From Aeromicrobium sp. Root344 (GTDB lineage Bacteria; Actinomycetota; Actinomycetes; Propionibacteriales; Nocardioidaceae), in assembly GCF_001425755.1 (NCBI RefSeq), contig NZ_LMDH01000001.1, positions 127,619 to 191,618 on the forward strand: a DNA stretch of 64,000 bases, given 5' to 3'. Numbering within the stretch: the stretch's first letter is position 1; each line of letters opens with the position of its first letter. The position numbers and the translations under genes are program-made. Below the pieces are notes generated by a model that saw nothing but the letters and a program-made list of their open reading frames with translations, was not told the origin of the DNA and made no database searches. This document shows, in pieces, positions 27,166-35,577 of this stretch.

Positions 27166-28065
27166 TCACTCCGGCTGCTGTGCGTCGGCAACGATTCGGG
27201 CCGGGACGCCGTCCTCCACCTTGGAGACAAGCACTCGCATGGTGTCGGTCCGCCCGCCGTCTTGGGGACTGGTCGAGTCGTAACCGAGCAGCCGCCCTGT
27301 GGCGCTGTCGAAGCGCATCGTGAGCGGTCCGCCCTTGGCGATCTCCGTGACGTACGTGAGGTGCTTCGCCTCGTCGACGCGAACCTGGACATCGTCGAAG
27401 CTGCCGTACGCCTCGATCGCTGCAGCCCAGACCTTGGTCGGCGCGTAGCCGCGATAGATGATCGTCCCCAGCAGGGCCTGCTCGCCGGAGCACCCTTCTC
27501 CGCACTGGGCAGCCTGCGGGGAGTCCTTGACTGCCTTGAGCAGCCCAGCAGGCTCCGTCGGAAGCGCGGCGATCTCGCCCGGCGTCAAGTCGTCCGACGC
27601 AGGAGGGCCCGAGAACTCGACCGGACCAGCCTCCGCGCCGTCGACTGTCGTTCGGCGATAGAAGGTTCCGTCGCCGAGCGTCCACTCCTCCTGCCGCATG
27701 GTGATGACCTTTCCGGTCGCGTCCTCCGCCATACGATGCTCCGTGACGCGGTGCAGGACACGCCCGTTCGACAGGGGTGGAACTTCAGTGCGCTGTGCGG
27801 CTTGAGCCAGCGGCGTCAAGGCGTTCGCTGCGAACGGGCCGGGGCCGGAGTCCAGCACTGGCCCCAAGGTCAATGCGCCGGCGACCGTCATGGCCAACGC
27901 GACACCTACCAGCAGACGACGCCTCGGCCGTCGCAGAGGCCGGTGTCGAGGAGAGTTGTCGAACGCTGTGGCACGGTCGAGGACCCGAGCGCGGATGAGG
28001 GCAACCTGCTCGGCGGAGTAGGCAGGATCGGGAGCGAGCTCGTGAATGCGGGTGTCGATGGTCAT
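27166..28065 (-). CDS. CU044_5270-family membrane-anchored protein, sigma-factor partner
   Basis: 299 residues. Short cytoplasmic N terminus (MTIDTRIHELAPDPAYSAEQ), basic RPLRRPRRR, one membrane helix (LLVGVALAMTVAGALTLGPVL), then an outer domain with RQEEWTLGDGTFYRRTTVDG, a QCGEGCSGEQALLG segment with two Cys, and a C-terminal GGRTDTMRVLVSKVEDG. Such proteins are regularly encoded after ECF sigma factors in actinobacteria. The ATG overlaps the sigma stop as ATGA and has AGGAGC upstream, so the pair is coupled. Role in sensing is inferred from context. Confidence 0.8.
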   Translation of the reverse strand: MTIDTRIHELAPDPAYSAEQVALIRARVLDRATAFDNSPRHRPLRRPRRRLLVGVALAMTVAGALTLGPVLDSGPGPFAANALTPLAQAAQRTEVPPLSNGRVLHRVTEHRMAEDATGKVITMRQEEWTLGDGTFYRRTTVDGAEAGPVEFSGPPASDDLTPGEIAALPTEPAGLLKAVKDSPQAAQCGEGCSGEQALLGTIIYRGYAPTKVWAAAIEAYGSFDDVQVRVDEAKHLTYVTEIAKGGPLTMRFDSATGRLLGYDSTSPQDGGRTDTMRVLVSKVEDGVPARIVADAQQPE

Positions 28066-28625
28066 GATGTGGGCTCCTGTGCTGGCTCGACGAAGGGAAG
28101 GGGCGGCACGGGAGGGTCCAGCGCGGCCTGCAGGTGGGCTCGTGCCCGGGTCAACCTGGCTCGGAAGGCGCGGTCGCGACAACCGGCCACGTCCGCGGCG
28201 GCCGTGATGGTCAGTCCATCCCATGCGATGAGCAACACCGCCTCGCGTTCCTTGGCACTCAGGTGCCGCAGCGCCTCGAGCGTCTCCAGGCGGGACGTGG
28301 CGATCTCCTCGGTCGTACGCTCTTGGTCGTGTGGGCGGGTGGCCAATGCATCATCGAGCCGGGCACGCCGGCCGGCCGACCGCCGTCGATGCGCGATGGT
28401 GTTGCGCGCCACCACCAACAACCATGGCAGCGCGTCCTCAGGCACGACGTCGATGCGTCGCCACGCGACGATGAACGTCTCGGACACGACGTCCTCGGCG
28501 CCCTCCACTCCGCAGTGGCGGAGTGCGTACGCATGCACCTTGGCGGCCCAGAGGTCGTACAGGTCGGCCAGACGTTGCTCTCGCACGGAATGCATCACAC
28601 CACGTAGTTCCCGGTCAGCGTCCAT
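28062..28625 (-). CDS. ECF-type RNA polymerase sigma factor
   Basis: 187 residues from the ATG at 28623-28625; an ATG three codons upstream or one at HSVREQR is also possible. Region 2: LYDLWAAKVHAYALRHCGVEGAEDVVSETFIVAWRRID; then PWLLVVARNTIAHRRRS; region 4: LRHLSAKEREAVLLIAWDGLTITAAADVAGCRDRAFRARLTRARAHL. Typical of the ECF group that precedes CU044_5270 proteins. Its target promoters are unknown. Followed by its partner gene with a 4-nt overlap. Confidence 0.88.
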   Translation of the reverse strand: MDADRELRGVMHSVREQRLADLYDLWAAKVHAYALRHCGVEGAEDVVSETFIVAWRRIDVVPEDALPWLLVVARNTIAHRRRSAGRRARLDDALATRPHDQERTTEEIATSRLETLEALRHLSAKEREAVLLIAWDGLTITAAADVAGCRDRAFRARLTRARAHLQAALDPPVPPLPFVEPAQEPTS

Positions 28626-28676
28626 GTGACACATCCGGGTCGCAAGGTCTCGTGCAGCGCCACCCAGTGACGGGGG

Positions 28677-29069
28677 CTATTCGCGATCGGGAAGGTGATG
28701 TTCTCGCGCGAATCGGTCTGCGATCTTCTGGTCGTGCTTCGCCAGCTCAGAGGCCACGTTGAAGTACGTGATCCCGTCGGCGTCCTTCGTGGCGATGGCG
28801 ATCGTCGGGTCCACGCCCTCGATCGAGTAGACCGTGACCTGTCGGACGGAGTCCCCGCAGCAGTCGTCTGCGACGTCCGACTTCCCGATCGCCGCTTCGG
28901 CGTGGACCGACGTGTTCGCGTACTGCTGGTAGAAGGTCTTGTCGTACGTGACACCTGCCGCACAGCTGCACTCCGACTGCCCCACCTCGCCGCCGCCACA
29001 TCCCGCCAACAGGAACGCCGCGACGACAGCCAGGACGACTGCGCCTCGGAGCCGACCGATGCGGTTCAT
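28677..29069 (-). CDS. Small Cys-rich lipoprotein, unknown function
   Basis: 130 residues. Signal with lipobox LAGC (residues 20-24), then GGGEVGQSECSCAAG and a DDCCGDS motif, giving four Cys after the lipid-anchored one. These could form disulfides or bind metal in the envelope. No family recognised. It lies 43 nt before the sigma factor gene on the same strand and may share its stress response (inference). Confidence 0.75.
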   Translation of the reverse strand: MNRIGRLRGAVVLAVVAAFLLAGCGGGEVGQSECSCAAGVTYDKTFYQQYANTSVHAEAAIGKSDVADDCCGDSVRQVTVYSIEGVDPTIAIATKDADGITYFNVASELAKHDQKIADRFAREHHLPDRE

Positions 29070-29108
29070 GCATGAAGGGTATGAGCATCGGAGGGTTCGG
29101 CGGGCCCG

Positions 29109-29690
29109 TTAACCCACGACCGTGGGGTGCGCGAGCGGCTTGAGACCGCAGGCGGCGGCGAATCCGTCCGACTCGATGCCCATCGCCACGTTGGGACGGG
29201 TCGTGAAGTTGGCGAACGCGATCACGGCCGACAACTCCACCAGGGCTGCGTCACTGAGCTGATCCCGGAGTCCAGCAACCATCTCGTCGCTGACCGAAGG
29301 CGGCGTGACCGTCATCGCCTCGGCGTACTCGAGCACGTCACGCTCGAGCGTCGAGAAGGCGTCCGACTCACGCCAGCGTGGGATCTCCCTCGCCTTGTCC
29401 ATGTCGAGGTTCAGGTTGTTGGCTTCGAAGTAGTTGAAGTCCAGGCACCAGCTGCAGCCCACCTGCGCCGCAACGGCCATGTGCGCGAACGACTTGAGCT
29501 GCTCGTCGCATGCATCCCACTTCTTGACCTTGCCGCCAAAGTTCGCCATGCCCATCAGCACCTTCTGGTTGTGCCAGTACACGCCGAGGGAGGTCGGGAC
29601 CTGGCCCAGGGCCTTCCGTGCGAATCGCTTGATGAGCGCCCCCTTGAAGCCGGTGATCTCGGCTGCGGGGATGCGGGTCATTCCAGTCAT
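29109..29690 (-). CDS. AhpD-like carboxymuconolactone decarboxylase family protein
   Basis: 193 residues, all-helical. The CMD/AhpD core contains a CXXC pair in VAAQVGCSWCLDFNYFEANN and the downstream SDEMVAGLRDQLSDAALVELSAVIAFANFTTR segment. In alkylhydroperoxidase AhpD the motif is CXXCXXXH; here the His position is Asn (CSWCLDFN), so the canonical proton relay may be missing. Expected role: peroxidase-like or thiol-dependent chemistry, uncertain. AGGAGG five bases before the ATG fixes the start. Confidence 0.85.
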   Translation of the reverse strand: MTGMTRIPAAEITGFKGALIKRFARKALGQVPTSLGVYWHNQKVLMGMANFGGKVKKWDACDEQLKSFAHMAVAAQVGCSWCLDFNYFEANNLNLDMDKAREIPRWRESDAFSTLERDVLEYAEAMTVTPPSVSDEMVAGLRDQLSDAALVELSAVIAFANFTTRPNVAMGIESDGFAAACGLKPLAHPTVVG

Positions 29691-29815
29691 GTCGTCCTCC
29701 TGGTTGTCTGCGGTTACAACCTGAGACGAGCGAGGTCCTCGCTCTGTGACATGGCCGCCACGTTGGGAGGCCCCCTCGGCGAGACGGCCTGTCGTACATG
29801 TGTTGGGATGGCGAC

Positions 29816-30382
29816 ATGCCTCACGCCCGACAATCCGTCAGAGTCATCCCGCTGCTCGCCGCACTGCTGGTGCTCACCGGCTGCGGATCTGGTTCGTCAT
29901 CGGACGAGTACGTGTCACCGACCCACCGCCCGGCCGCACCCCCAGCGCCGCAGAATGAGAAGGAGGCCGTCAAGGCTGCAGCCGCGGCCGTTCAGCGTTC
30001 GATCGATGCCGACATGGCTGCCTACACGACCGGCGACACCTCATCGTTGGAGGATTTCCGCACCGGAGTGTCGCTGAAGAACTCGATCGCCGCGATCAAG
30101 GGCTTCGCCGACAAGAAGTACCAGGTCTCGGGCAAGGTGACCTTCGAGCTGAAGGACGGCACAGCTGAGTCGTCGGCGTGGTCGGGCACGGAGACTCCCT
30201 TCGGCGAGGCGCACCTGACCGGTTGCGTCGACTACACCGACTTCGTCGTCAAGGACGCGAAGGGCAAGCCTGTCCCCTTCCGGGGCCTGATGCGTTCGTT
30301 GATGCAGCAGAACGCCCTGTGGGATCGGGTCTCGCAGAGCTGGCTCGTGTCCGAGGGCTCGGCCCTCGGCAAGGAGTGCTAG
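29816..30382 (+). CDS. Small lipoprotein, unknown function
   Basis: 188 residues from the ATG at 29816. Lipoprotein signal PLLAALLVLTGCGSGSSSDE with lipobox LTGC. The mature part has an Ala-rich helix (EAVKAAAAAVQRSIDADMAAYTTGD), a strand-rich middle (YQVSGKVTFELKDGT) and a Cys pair (HLTGCVDYTD and the final EC). It resembles NTF2/Mce-associated-type small extracytoplasmic domains, but this is not a firm assignment. Confidence 0.75.
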   Translation: MPHARQSVRVIPLLAALLVLTGCGSGSSSDEYVSPTHRPAAPPAPQNEKEAVKAAAAAVQRSIDADMAAYTTGDTSSLEDFRTGVSLKNSIAAIKGFADKKYQVSGKVTFELKDGTAESSAWSGTETPFGEAHLTGCVDYTDFVVKDAKGKPVPFRGLMRSLMQQNALWDRVSQSWLVSEGSALGKEC

Positions 30383-30464
30383 TCGGAAGCTCGCTTGAGT
30401 CGGCACCCTCCGCTGCTTCCTCGGCCTCAGGTGTCGAAACGAGCATCATGGGTAGTCCGCTGGC

Positions 30465-31475
30465 ATGAAGCAGCTTCACGTCGGACTGGTCGCCGACCCA
30501 GCCCTGCCCACCCAGATCGCACGCGAGCTCGGTGACCTCGATCCGCCGAGCGGTGACGACCCGGGCAGCTGGGACATCGACGTGGTGAGCGAACCATTCA
30601 CGGTCGACTGCGAGGACGTCGACACCGCTCTGGACCGCCTGCGCGACGAGGCTGAGGGCCATGACTGGGACCTCGTGGTCGGCCTGACCGAACTTCCCCT
30701 GCGCGACGACGACAGCCGCTACCTGCTCGTCCAGACCGATCCTGAGCAACGGACGGCCGTGCTGTCGCTGCCAGCGTTGGGCGGCTTTCGCCTGGAGGCT
30801 CGTGCGAGACACGCCGTCGGCGAGCTCGTCGAAGGGTTGGCCGACTCGTCGACACAGGAGGAACGCCGCGTTCCGCTCGCGCGACTCGGCGGCCGCTGGC
30901 GCGTGCTCCTCGGCATGGTGCTGGCGAACCGTCCGTGGCTCCTCGTGCCCGGACTCAAGTCCGCGCTCGTCGCGGCACTCGCGACCGGGGCCGTCGCCAC
31001 GATCAACTCGACGGTGTGGCTGCTCGCTGACTCGTTGTCGTGGTGGCGGCTGATGATCGCCACGATCGCCTCCATCACCCTTGTCGTCGCCTGGCTAGTG
31101 ATCGATGGCGAGCTGTGGGATCGCCCCGACGACGACTCATCCGAGGCTCGGGATCGGTCTCGTCTCTACAACACCTCGACGCTGATCACCCTGACCGCCG
31201 GCGTGGTCATCTGTTACGTGGCGCTCTATCTCGTCAACCTCGTCTGGGCGTTGTTCGTCCTCGACCCGTCCGTGATGGGCGGCTACCTGAACAGATCCTT
31301 CGGCCATCAGGAGCAGTTCGTACTTGCGTGGTTCGTGGCGTCCGCGGCGACGGTCGGCGGCGGCCTCGGGAGCGGGTTGGAGTCGGACGACGCCATCCGC
31401 GCCGCGACGTACTCCAAGCGAGAAGAGGATCGACGCAGCCGGCTGGCACGGGACAAGGACGATCCGGCGCGCTAG
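30465..31475 (+). CDS. Four-span membrane protein, unknown function
   Basis: 336 residues. The first 140 form a soluble alpha/beta domain (HVGLVADPALPTQIARELGD, DWDLVVGLTELPLR, VLSLPALGGFRL); then four membrane helices (near 168-190, 195-215, 238-262 and 290-308) and a charged C-terminal tail (SKREEDRRSRLARDKDDPAR). I recall similar proteins in other actinobacteria without a known function. TAGTCC lies 6 nt before the ATG, close to the leaderless pattern. Confidence 0.75.
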   Translation: MKQLHVGLVADPALPTQIARELGDLDPPSGDDPGSWDIDVVSEPFTVDCEDVDTALDRLRDEAEGHDWDLVVGLTELPLRDDDSRYLLVQTDPEQRTAVLSLPALGGFRLEARARHAVGELVEGLADSSTQEERRVPLARLGGRWRVLLGMVLANRPWLLVPGLKSALVAALATGAVATINSTVWLLADSLSWWRLMIATIASITLVVAWLVIDGELWDRPDDDSSEARDRSRLYNTSTLITLTAGVVICYVALYLVNLVWALFVLDPSVMGGYLNRSFGHQEQFVLAWFVASAATVGGGLGSGLESDDAIRAATYSKREEDRRSRLARDKDDPAR

Positions 31476-31489
31476 CCGGACAGCAGTCG

Positions 31490-33142
31490 TCACCCCCAGG
31501 AGAACAGGACGTCGTCCGGCGACCGTACCTCGAACGACTCCTCCGCGAAGTTGACCAGGACGCGCAAGGAGCCACGGTGCATGACGAGCCAGGAGTCGTC
31601 GTCAGCGACCTCGACGACGAGACCGTCCAGCGACGGGTCGGCCAGCTCGGGGCGTGAGCGGCGCAGGGCGATCAGGGAGCGATACAGGTCGAGCATCGAC
31701 GCGTGCTCAGGTGACGAGAGCTCGGACCAGTCGAGCGTGGAGCGCGAGACGGTGGCCGGGTCCATCGGGTCGGGCACCTCCGACTCGCCCCACCCGTGCC
31801 GGCCGAACTCGCGGCGACGACCGGTGCGTACGGCCTCGGCGAGCTCGGGGTCGGGGAACGAGGCGAAGAACTGCCACGGCGTGCTGGCCGCCCACTCCTC
31901 CCCCATGAACAGCATCGGCGTGTACGGGCTCAGCAGCACGATCGCCGCACCGCATGCCTGTAGCCCCGGCGAGATGGACGCCGAGATGCGGTCGCCGGTC
32001 GCGCGGTTGCCGATCTGGTCATGGTTCTGCAGGTACGCCAGGAACGAGGTGCCGGTGAGCAGAGAGGTGTCGACGGGACGGCCATGCGTACGTTCGCGAA
32101 ACGACGACCAGGTGCCGGCGTGGAAGAAGGCGCCACGCAACGTCGTCGCCAGCGCTCCGGGCGCGGCGAAATCGGCGTAGTAGCCGTCGGTCTCCCCCGT
32201 CAGCCGTACGTGCAGCGCGTGGTGCAGGTCGTCGGACCACTGCGCGTCCATGCCGAGCCCATTCGACGAGCGCGGCGTGACCATGCGCGGGTCGTTGAGG
32301 TCGGACTCCGCGATCAAGGTCAGCGGGCGACCGAGGACGGCCGACATACGGGAGGTCTCCGCCGACAGCTCCTCGAGCAGCGTCAGCGCCCGACGATCAG
32401 CCAGGGCGTGCACGGCATCGAGCCGCAACGCGTCGACGTGGAAGTGCTCGAGCCAGCCGAGAGCGTTGTCGAGCACGTAGCGCCGCACCTCGTCGGACTG
32501 CGGCCCGTCGAGGTTGAGCCCGGGTCCCCAGTCGTTCTGGCCGGCGAAGTAGGGGCCGAAGCGGTCGAGGTAGGCGCCCGATGGCCCGAGGTGGTTGTAG
32601 ACGACGTCGAGCACGACCCCGAGCCCCCGCGCATGGCATGCGTCGACGAACCGCTTGAAGCCGTCCGGTCCCCCGTACGGCTCGTGCACCGCGCCCCACA
32701 GCACCCCGTCGTAGCCCCAGCCGGCATCGCCGTCGAACGAGTTGACCGGCAGCACCTCGACGAGGTCGATGCCGAGGTCGACGAGGTGGTCGAGCCGCTC
32801 GATGGCAGCGTCGAACGTACGTCCAGGAGTGAACGTCCCGATGTGCAGCTCGTAGATCACCGAGCCCTCGAGCGCACGCCCCTCCCACGTGGAGTCGCTC
32901 CACGCGAAGGCCCCGTGGTCGTACGTCCTGGAGGCTCCGTGCACCCCGCCGGGCTGCCACTGCGAGCGCGGGTCGGGCAGTGGGGTGTCGTCATCGCCCA
33001 GCAAGAACGCGTAGTCGGTGCCGGGCGGGACGTCGATGTCAGCGTGCCACCAACCCCCGTCGCCGGACCGCATCTCGTGATCGGCGCCGCCGACCCGCAG
33101 GCGTACGCGCTGCAGGTCGGGGCACCAGACCGTGACGGCCAT
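31490..33142 (-). CDS. treZ: Malto-oligosyltrehalose trehalohydrolase
   Basis: Second enzyme of the TreY-TreZ route: releases trehalose from maltooligosyl-trehalose ends made by TreY. 550 residues from the ATG at 33140-33142. N-terminal CBM48-like sandwich (VTVWCPDLQRVRLRVGGADHEM), then GH13_10 barrel: VIYELHIGTFTPGRTFDAAI, region I VVLDVVYNHLGPSG, region II VDALRLDAVHAL, region III LIAESDLNDPRMV, region IV LQNHDQIGNR. It starts 2 nt after the aldo/keto reductase and is not adjacent to treY, which lies about 9.7 kb further on the same strand. A longer open frame upstream is only the reductase in another frame. Confidence 0.96.
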   Translation of the reverse strand: MAVTVWCPDLQRVRLRVGGADHEMRSGDGGWWHADIDVPPGTDYAFLLGDDDTPLPDPRSQWQPGGVHGASRTYDHGAFAWSDSTWEGRALEGSVIYELHIGTFTPGRTFDAAIERLDHLVDLGIDLVEVLPVNSFDGDAGWGYDGVLWGAVHEPYGGPDGFKRFVDACHARGLGVVLDVVYNHLGPSGAYLDRFGPYFAGQNDWGPGLNLDGPQSDEVRRYVLDNALGWLEHFHVDALRLDAVHALADRRALTLLEELSAETSRMSAVLGRPLTLIAESDLNDPRMVTPRSSNGLGMDAQWSDDLHHALHVRLTGETDGYYADFAAPGALATTLRGAFFHAGTWSSFRERTHGRPVDTSLLTGTSFLAYLQNHDQIGNRATGDRISASISPGLQACGAAIVLLSPYTPMLFMGEEWAASTPWQFFASFPDPELAEAVRTGRRREFGRHGWGESEVPDPMDPATVSRSTLDWSELSSPEHASMLDLYRSLIALRRSRPELADPSLDGLVVEVADDDSWLVMHRGSLRVLVNFAEESFEVRSPDDVLFSWG

Positions 33143-33144
33143 GC

Positions 33145-34149
33145 TCAGACGACGCGGGCCGACGGCGACTTGGTCTGCGCCGGATCGGTCTCCGGCAGGT
33201 CGCCGAGTGCTTCGTCGACCGCCTTGAGCACGTCGTCGTCGAGCGTGATGCCCGACGCCTGCGCGTTGGACTCGACCTGCTCGGGCCGCGAGGCGCCGAC
33301 GATCGCCGCGGCGACGTTGTCGTTGGCGAGCACCCAGGCGACGGCGAGCTGCGCCATCATGATGTCGAGGCCGTCGGCGATCGGCTGGAGCTTCTGCACC
33401 GCGGTCAGAACCTCGTCGTCGAGGAAACGCTTGATCATGTCGGCGCCGCCCTTCTCGTCGGTCGCGCGGCTGCCCTCGGGCGGTGCGGCGCCCGGCTTGT
33501 ACTTGCCGCTGAGCACGCCCTGCGCGATCGGCGACCAGACGATCTGCGAGATGCCGAGCTCCTTGCTCGCCGGGACGACCTCGGACTCGATGACGCGCCA
33601 GAGCATGGAGTATTGAGGCTGGTTGGAGATCAGCTGGATGCCGAGGTCCTGCGCGAGCGCGTGGCCGGCGCGGATCTGGTCGGCGGTCCACTCGCTGACG
33701 CCGATGTAGAGCGCCTTGCCCTGGCGGACCACGTCGGCGAACGCCTGCATGGTCTCCTCGAGCGGCGTCTCGACGTCATAGCGGTGCGCTTGGTAGAGGT
33801 CGACGTAGTCGGTGCCGAGCCGCTCGAGCGAGCCGTTGATCGACTCCATGATGTGTTTGCGCGAGAGGCCAGTGTCGTTGGGTCCGCCGGGACCGGTCGG
33901 CCAGTAGACCTTGGTGAAGATCTCCAGCGACGCCCTGCGCTCGCCCTTGAGCGCCTCGCCGAGGACGGACTCGGCCTTGGTGTTGGCATAGACGTCGGCG
34001 GTGTCGAACGTCGTGATGCCCGAGTCGAGGGCCGCCCGTACGCAGGCCAGTGCCGCGTCGTTCTCGACCTGCGAGCCGTGCGTGAGCCAGTTGCCGTAGA
34101 TGATTTCGCTGACCTTGAGGCCGCTGTTCCCGAGATATCTGAAGTCCAT
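33145..34149 (-). CDS. Aldo/keto reductase family protein
   Basis: 334 residues. NADPH-dependent oxidoreductase of the AKR fold close to the potassium-channel beta-subunit-like group: MDFRYLGNSGLKVSEI at the start, GITTFDTADVYANTKAESVLGEAL with catalytic Asp and Tyr, Lys in EIFTKVYWPTG, and LGTDYVDLYQAHRYD with the active-site His. Substrate unknown. The TAGGCT box 6 nt before the ATG suggests a leaderless start; it probably carries treZ on the same mRNA. Confidence 0.92.
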   Translation of the reverse strand: MDFRYLGNSGLKVSEIIYGNWLTHGSQVENDAALACVRAALDSGITTFDTADVYANTKAESVLGEALKGERRASLEIFTKVYWPTGPGGPNDTGLSRKHIMESINGSLERLGTDYVDLYQAHRYDVETPLEETMQAFADVVRQGKALYIGVSEWTADQIRAGHALAQDLGIQLISNQPQYSMLWRVIESEVVPASKELGISQIVWSPIAQGVLSGKYKPGAAPPEGSRATDEKGGADMIKRFLDDEVLTAVQKLQPIADGLDIMMAQLAVAWVLANDNVAAAIVGASRPEQVESNAQASGITLDDDVLKAVDEALGDLPETDPAQTKSPSARVV

Positions 34150-34155
34150 GATTCG

Positions 34156-34161
34156 AGCCTA
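34156..34161 (-). promoter_or_regulatory. Putative -10 element (leaderless) of the aldo/keto reductase-treZ unit
   Basis: TAGGCT on the minus strand, 6 nt before the start codon. Confidence 0.5.
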
Positions 34162-34228
34162 GTGGCGGCCTCCACAGCGGCATCTCGGAGACCAGTCCGC
34201 CGGTTGTCCACACCTCGATTTCTCCTCA

Positions 34229-34257
34229 TGGACAGTGTCCGAGGCGTGGTCTAGATT
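34229..34257 (+). promoter_or_regulatory. Sigma-70-type promoter of the HNH endonuclease
   Basis: TGGACA (34229-34234), 17-bp spacer, TAGATT (34252-34257). The expected transcription start lies just before or within the LexA-like box that follows. Confidence 0.6.
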
Positions 34258-34265
34258 GGAATCGG

Positions 34266-34281
34266 TCGAACATATGTTCTA
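34266..34281. promoter_or_regulatory. LexA-like SOS box
   Basis: TCGAACATATGTTCTA, containing the 12-bp perfect palindrome GAACATATGTTC. The actinobacterial/Bacillus-type LexA consensus is centred on CGAAC-N4-GTTCG; only the last position of the right arm deviates. It lies just downstream of the -10 box, where a repressor would block transcription. Confidence 0.65.
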
Positions 34282-34295
34282 GTGATCGGGGGATC

Positions 34296-35576
34296 ATGGT
34301 CGCCGAGCTCGTCCCAGCACCGCCACCGTTGGTGGGTTGCCTGGACGCGCTCGATGCCGTGCTCGACGAGATGCCGGTCGAGGCATACGCCTCTCTTGAC
34401 CCGGCGATGCGACGTCACGCGGTGGAGCGGTTGCGGCGGCTCAAAGCCCGCATCACCGCCCAGGAGCTCGCAGCCGTACGCGCTCTGGATGCCGGTCTGG
34501 GTGACAAGACCCGCACCGGTGAAGTCCTGGCGCGCGGGTTCGGGCGTGACAAGTGGGAAGCCGACCGATCGGTCCGGGTCGCCAAGGCACTGTCGGCGGC
34601 ACCCAGGACCGAGGACGCGTTGGCTGCTGGTGAGCTGGCCGAGACCCAGGCCGCAGTCATCGCCGGGACGATGGCCGACCTCCCCGACGGTGTGACCGCA
34701 GATCAGCGGGCGGCGTGTGAAAAGAGCCTGATTGCTGACGCCAAGCGGTTCCCGATCAAGGACCTGCGCCAACGGGCGCTGCGGATCAGTGACGCGTTCA
34801 AGCAGCCTGCCGACGCCAAAGTCGATGAGGACGAAGCCTTGCGGGCACGGGAACGCCGGGCCTGGGCACGGACCGAGGCCTGGTTGGTCGACGACCAGGA
34901 CGGCACCTGGCGATTCGGCGGACGCCTCCCAGCCCTGCACGGCGAGATGCTCAAATCCGCGCTCGACGCGATCGCCGCACCCAGACGCCGCCACCTCACC
35001 GCCGAACAAGAACGCGACCAGGACGAGCTCACCTACCCACAGCGGATGGGTCGCGCGTTCGCGCACCTCATCGAGAGGTTGCCCACCGACAAGCTCCCCA
35101 CCACCGGCGGCACCCCGGCCGTCATCACGGTCAACATCGACCTCAACGACCTCAAGAAGCGCGTCGGCGCCGCCACGCTCACCACCGGCACCCGGATCAG
35201 CTCCAGCGAACTACGACGCCTGGCCTGCAACCACGGCATCCTGCCCATGGTCTTCGACGGCCAAGCGTTGCCGTTGGACATGGGCCGCGCCAAACGCTTG
35301 TTCACCCCCGCCCAGCGGGTCGCGATCGCCAACCGCGACCTCGGCTGCATCACCCCCGGATGCGAAGCACCACCAGGCTGGTGCGAAGGCCACCACTGGC
35401 GCAACAACTGGGCCAACGGCGCCACCACCAACATCAACGACGGGACACTCCTGTGCTCCCGCCACCACCACCAAGCCCACGACGAACACTGGCAATTCCG
35501 CCAAGCCCCCGACGGCATCATCGAAATCAAAACCCCCGGCGGACTCTGGCAACGCAACCACCGCTGGCGACCCTAG
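34296..35576 (+). CDS. DUF222 / HNH endonuclease domain protein (13E12 repeat family)
   Basis: 426 residues. The N-terminal DUF222 domain spans roughly residues 20-300; the C-terminal HNH nuclease motif is GCEAPPGWCEGHHWRNNWANGATTNINDGTLLCSRHHHQAHDE, quoted here as key parts: CEGHHW, NDGTLLCSRHH and HDEHW. This metal-binding beta-beta-alpha nuclease fold is common in many copies in actinobacteria. GGGGGATC precedes the ATG. Mycobacterial relatives (REP13E12 proteins) are known from memory to be DNA-damage inducible, which fits the LexA-like box upstream. Cellular role unknown. Confidence 0.88.
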   Translation: MVAELVPAPPPLVGCLDALDAVLDEMPVEAYASLDPAMRRHAVERLRRLKARITAQELAAVRALDAGLGDKTRTGEVLARGFGRDKWEADRSVRVAKALSAAPRTEDALAAGELAETQAAVIAGTMADLPDGVTADQRAACEKSLIADAKRFPIKDLRQRALRISDAFKQPADAKVDEDEALRARERRAWARTEAWLVDDQDGTWRFGGRLPALHGEMLKSALDAIAAPRRRHLTAEQERDQDELTYPQRMGRAFAHLIERLPTDKLPTTGGTPAVITVNIDLNDLKKRVGAATLTTGTRISSSELRRLACNHGILPMVFDGQALPLDMGRAKRLFTPAQRVAIANRDLGCITPGCEAPPGWCEGHHWRNNWANGATTNINDGTLLCSRHHHQAHDEHWQFRQAPDGIIEIKTPGGLWQRNHRWRP

Positions 35577-35577
35577 G

